DNA from: Ascaris suum
Lineage: Eukaryota > Nematoda > Chromadorea > Rhabditida > Ascarididae
Length of the DNA stretch: 64,000 nt
Reading direction: 5' to 3'
NCBI GenBank assembly: GCA_013433145.1
Contig: CM024181.1
Coordinates: 2,418,001-2,482,000 of the forward strand
In this document: positions 61,699 to 64,000 of the stretch, in pieces
How the letters are laid out: each line of letters starts with the position of its first letter
Numbering within the stretch: the first letter of the stretch is position 1
The notes under the pieces: generated by a model
Database searches by the model: none
What the model saw: the letters and a program-made list of their open reading frames with translations, nothing else
Told to the model about the DNA's origin: nothing
Position numbers and translations under genes: made by a program

Positions 61699-62287
61699 TT
61701 CGGTTCCTTTCCTTCCCTTTCGATAATAAAAGAACTCGTTTCACTCAGGCCTATGCCCACATTAGTATAGAACTTCCTGAAGAAAAAATTTCTTTAAACT
61801 CACCTTTGCTTAACCGACTGTCAATAATTACCGCTTTTTGTCAAAGATTAAATAGATTGACGGACGTCACTCATATACCACTTACAAAAGAAGCGTCAAG
61901 CTCGCATTAATACAGTAAATGGCAATGTCTACATAGAGACAAAGATATGCTGAAGTAAACGAGGAAATACAAACAATATTCCGCTAAGGATGAGATTGAA
62001 GGATAAATGTAACAAAATAATAACATTAAAGAACGGAAACATCATAGTTGAGAGTAGCAAGTGGAACTCGTGCTAGTGCAAGTCCAATGTGCAGAAGGAA
62101 CACAGTAATTAGTGTTCAAGCACATGGCTCAATGTAATGGTGAGTGGGCGTAATGGGGAGCGGGAAGGATGGATCGGAGGGGGAGGCAAGGAGGAGGTAG
62201 AAAGGCAACCACTCATGTCGACACCACAACGAAGTTTGAGTGTGCAACCTGTACGTTGATGCAAAAGCACACGACGTACACTTGTAT

Positions 62288-62350
62288 CGAACTGCAGCTA
62301 ATGTTTGAGTACCGAACTGCAGTTAAGGTTTGAGTACCGAACTGCAGTTC
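62288..62350. repeat. Tandem repeat, 25-bp unit, about 2.5 copies
   Basis: CGAACTGCAG recurs at 62288, 62313 and 62338; full units end GTTTGAGTAC. Copies are nearly identical. Confidence 0.88.
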
Positions 62351-62753
62351 ACACCCGACCAAACGACATCGGGAATAGATGAAGTGCGAGGGAACGCTTC
62401 GTCAGTGCGGATGGCACAAACTTCGGGTTCTGCTCCCTGGTCTGATTGTGAAAAAAAGCCAGCTGCGATGATTCATATGTGCCTCCTTTTCCCGCCTCTT
62501 AACGTGGTGGCTAAACGTAGCTCTAAGAGGTAGAGCAATCTGAAAACACCATACCGCAGCTTCAAAAACATCTCGGAAACGTGGCAGCCTCTATAAACAC
62601 GATAAATTTTGCGATACGCTTTCTGTCCACATTATTGAATCTTTTCTCTAGACGCTCGATAAAAATTCCGGAAACACCGGTCGAAAGACCGCACCGAAAA
62701 TCCGTTGAAGCTTATTCAATAACAAGCAGATGAACTGGTCCACAACACATTCA

Positions 62754-62786
62754 TTGCTTACCGGAAGATCCTCTTCCAGTAAGCAA
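62754..62786. repeat. 15-bp hairpin with 3-nt loop, about 1.06 kb upstream of PHKA
   Basis: TTGCTTACCGGAAGA and TCTTCCAGTAAGCAA pair at 14 of 15 positions around TCC. It sits in a less AT-rich block. Confidence 0.7.
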
Positions 62787-64000
62787 AGAAGCGTCTAACG
62801 CCACGCTTGTGGCTCTAATTTCAACCCCGCCACCTTCGGGAAAGCATGGCTTCGATTGGATCTGACTACGCCCTTGGTCCGGTTAGGTCCGGCATCTGGG
62901 TCGAAATCGGACTTAAACCATCACCACATGAGCATGAGTTGAAAGTGGCATCGTCCAGTCTTGGGCGAGTGGAACGTCGTCGTCCAACATGTACACGAAG
63001 CGAGTTTAACCCCGACCTTTAGGAAACCTGCCAAACTATGCTTCAAAAGAAAGCACGGTCCTATTCATGCGGGAAAATGTGGTTAGACCGACATAACAAA
63101 TATTTTAATAAACTGAACGAAAGCGGCAATGATGGCAAAGTGGAGGGTTATGGTGCGGAATCTCAGTATAACAAGTGATATGATAAGAAGTTGAAGCTTG
63201 CAATAAACGATGAAAAATGGCACTTATCTCTCTATGTAGATAGGACAAAGGCAATTCAAGTGCTAATCGAAAAAAAAAACACCTTTCAAATATAGGTAAA
63301 TCACCTCTAGAAATCAACGAATAATAAGAGGAACTTAGGAAGTTGAAGAATTATAGATACCTGGCGCATTAGGTAGCAATGTTTACCTGCAATAAACCAA
63401 CGACGAATAAGAAAAAAACCATCGCACAAATATATCATTCAACCATTCCACTAAAAACATCTCAATCCCACACAATTTTTACCGCATAATCATCCACTTT
63501 TCACATGAATTTCCTCGTTCGAGAAAGAAATCATTCTTCCTTTGTGACATTATTCTATGAAATTTTCACTCAAGAAGAAAATGAAAATGCCATTGTAAGA
63601 TTTTAAATTTCAAAGAGATAAATATTTGCGCCATTTCCGCTCTTTGTTTCAAAGTTGGTTTCAATTTGATGGGAAAGTTAAGCGAATAGATGAGAAAATA
63701 AAAAAACATTCAACTTTATCGGCAAATAAAAAGTTGAATTTTTCTCTCCGATTAAGTTGTAGAATTTGAAAAGAAATTCAACATTATTGTAAATGAAACG
63801 CTAATTGAGGTGAAAATAAAAAGAACGTTTTCAATTCGTTGAATTTAATGAGAAAAAAATGCTTTTATATTTAAATACAAGAAAAAAAAAACTTTTTTTT
63901 CTTCGATAATAGTTTAATATACGAAGAAAGAAATTAAGGTCGCAGATTTCTTCAGTTAGTAAATGTGTCCACGGAAATATTTATTTGCGCCATTTCTATG

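Larger units (their letters stand above)
61699..64000. other. Upstream flank of PHKA
   Basis: No exon is supported. It probably contains the PHKA promoter and any 5'UTR exon, but I cannot place them. It holds a 25-bp tandem duplication (62288), a hairpin (62754) and a less AT-rich block at about 62640-63070 of unknown nature. An open + frame at 62330-62533 shows no recognisable protein. Confidence 0.55.

Noticed and set aside
62330..62533. 67-codon + strand frame upstream of PHKA
   Set aside because: It starts inside the 25-bp tandem repeat and shows no recognisable protein; treated as non-coding.

Overview
The window looks like nuclear DNA of a nematode. It is AT-rich with many long introns (mostly 0.3 to 2.9 kb), introns end in pyrimidine-rich TTTCAG or TTGCAG acceptors, and one of the two genes belongs to the patched-related (PTR) family that is strongly expanded in nematodes. 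I cannot name the species. There is no operon, rRNA gene, intact tRNA, CRISPR array or intact transposon. I reconstructed the exons by hand from conserved protein blocks, splice signals and phase bookkeeping.

Layout: 1-11388 is non-coding with short tandem duplications and nuclear-receptor-like half-sites. 11451-30822 (+) is a PTR-family gene of about 18 exons. It encodes a protein of about 1033 residues with 12 membrane segments, a sterol-sensing-like domain and two large extracytosolic loops. 30823-36681 is the spacer between two convergent 3' ends. 61698-36682 (-) is a gene of about 30 exons for the alpha regulatory subunit of phosphorylase b kinase (PHKA), about 1306 residues, complete from the start [12 protein letters not shown] to a stop. 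61699-64000 is its upstream flank, with no exon I could recognise.

Every exon junction in the PTR model is phase-consistent and joins into one open reading frame. The PHKA model is phase-consistent too, except that the junction between exons 16 and 17 is a choice among alternatives. The two genes do unrelated jobs (membrane lipid or sterol transport or cuticle-related function for PTRs; calcium and cAMP control of glycogen breakdown for PHKA). They are neighbours only by position and converge tail to tail. Introns not given their own entry hold no gene I can recognise.

The points most worth checking are a GC-AG intron in the PTR gene, a GVDN in place of GVDD in its transport motif, a high fraction of 5' splice sites with T at +3, and loss of the C-terminal CaaX box in PHKA. 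Structural features to check are a hairpin element of about 150 bp in PTR intron 5, two compact palindromes, repeated CACGTG boxes in a PHKA intron, a triple DR1 array, and strand-composition reversal between the two genes. I did not find a clearly new biological system.
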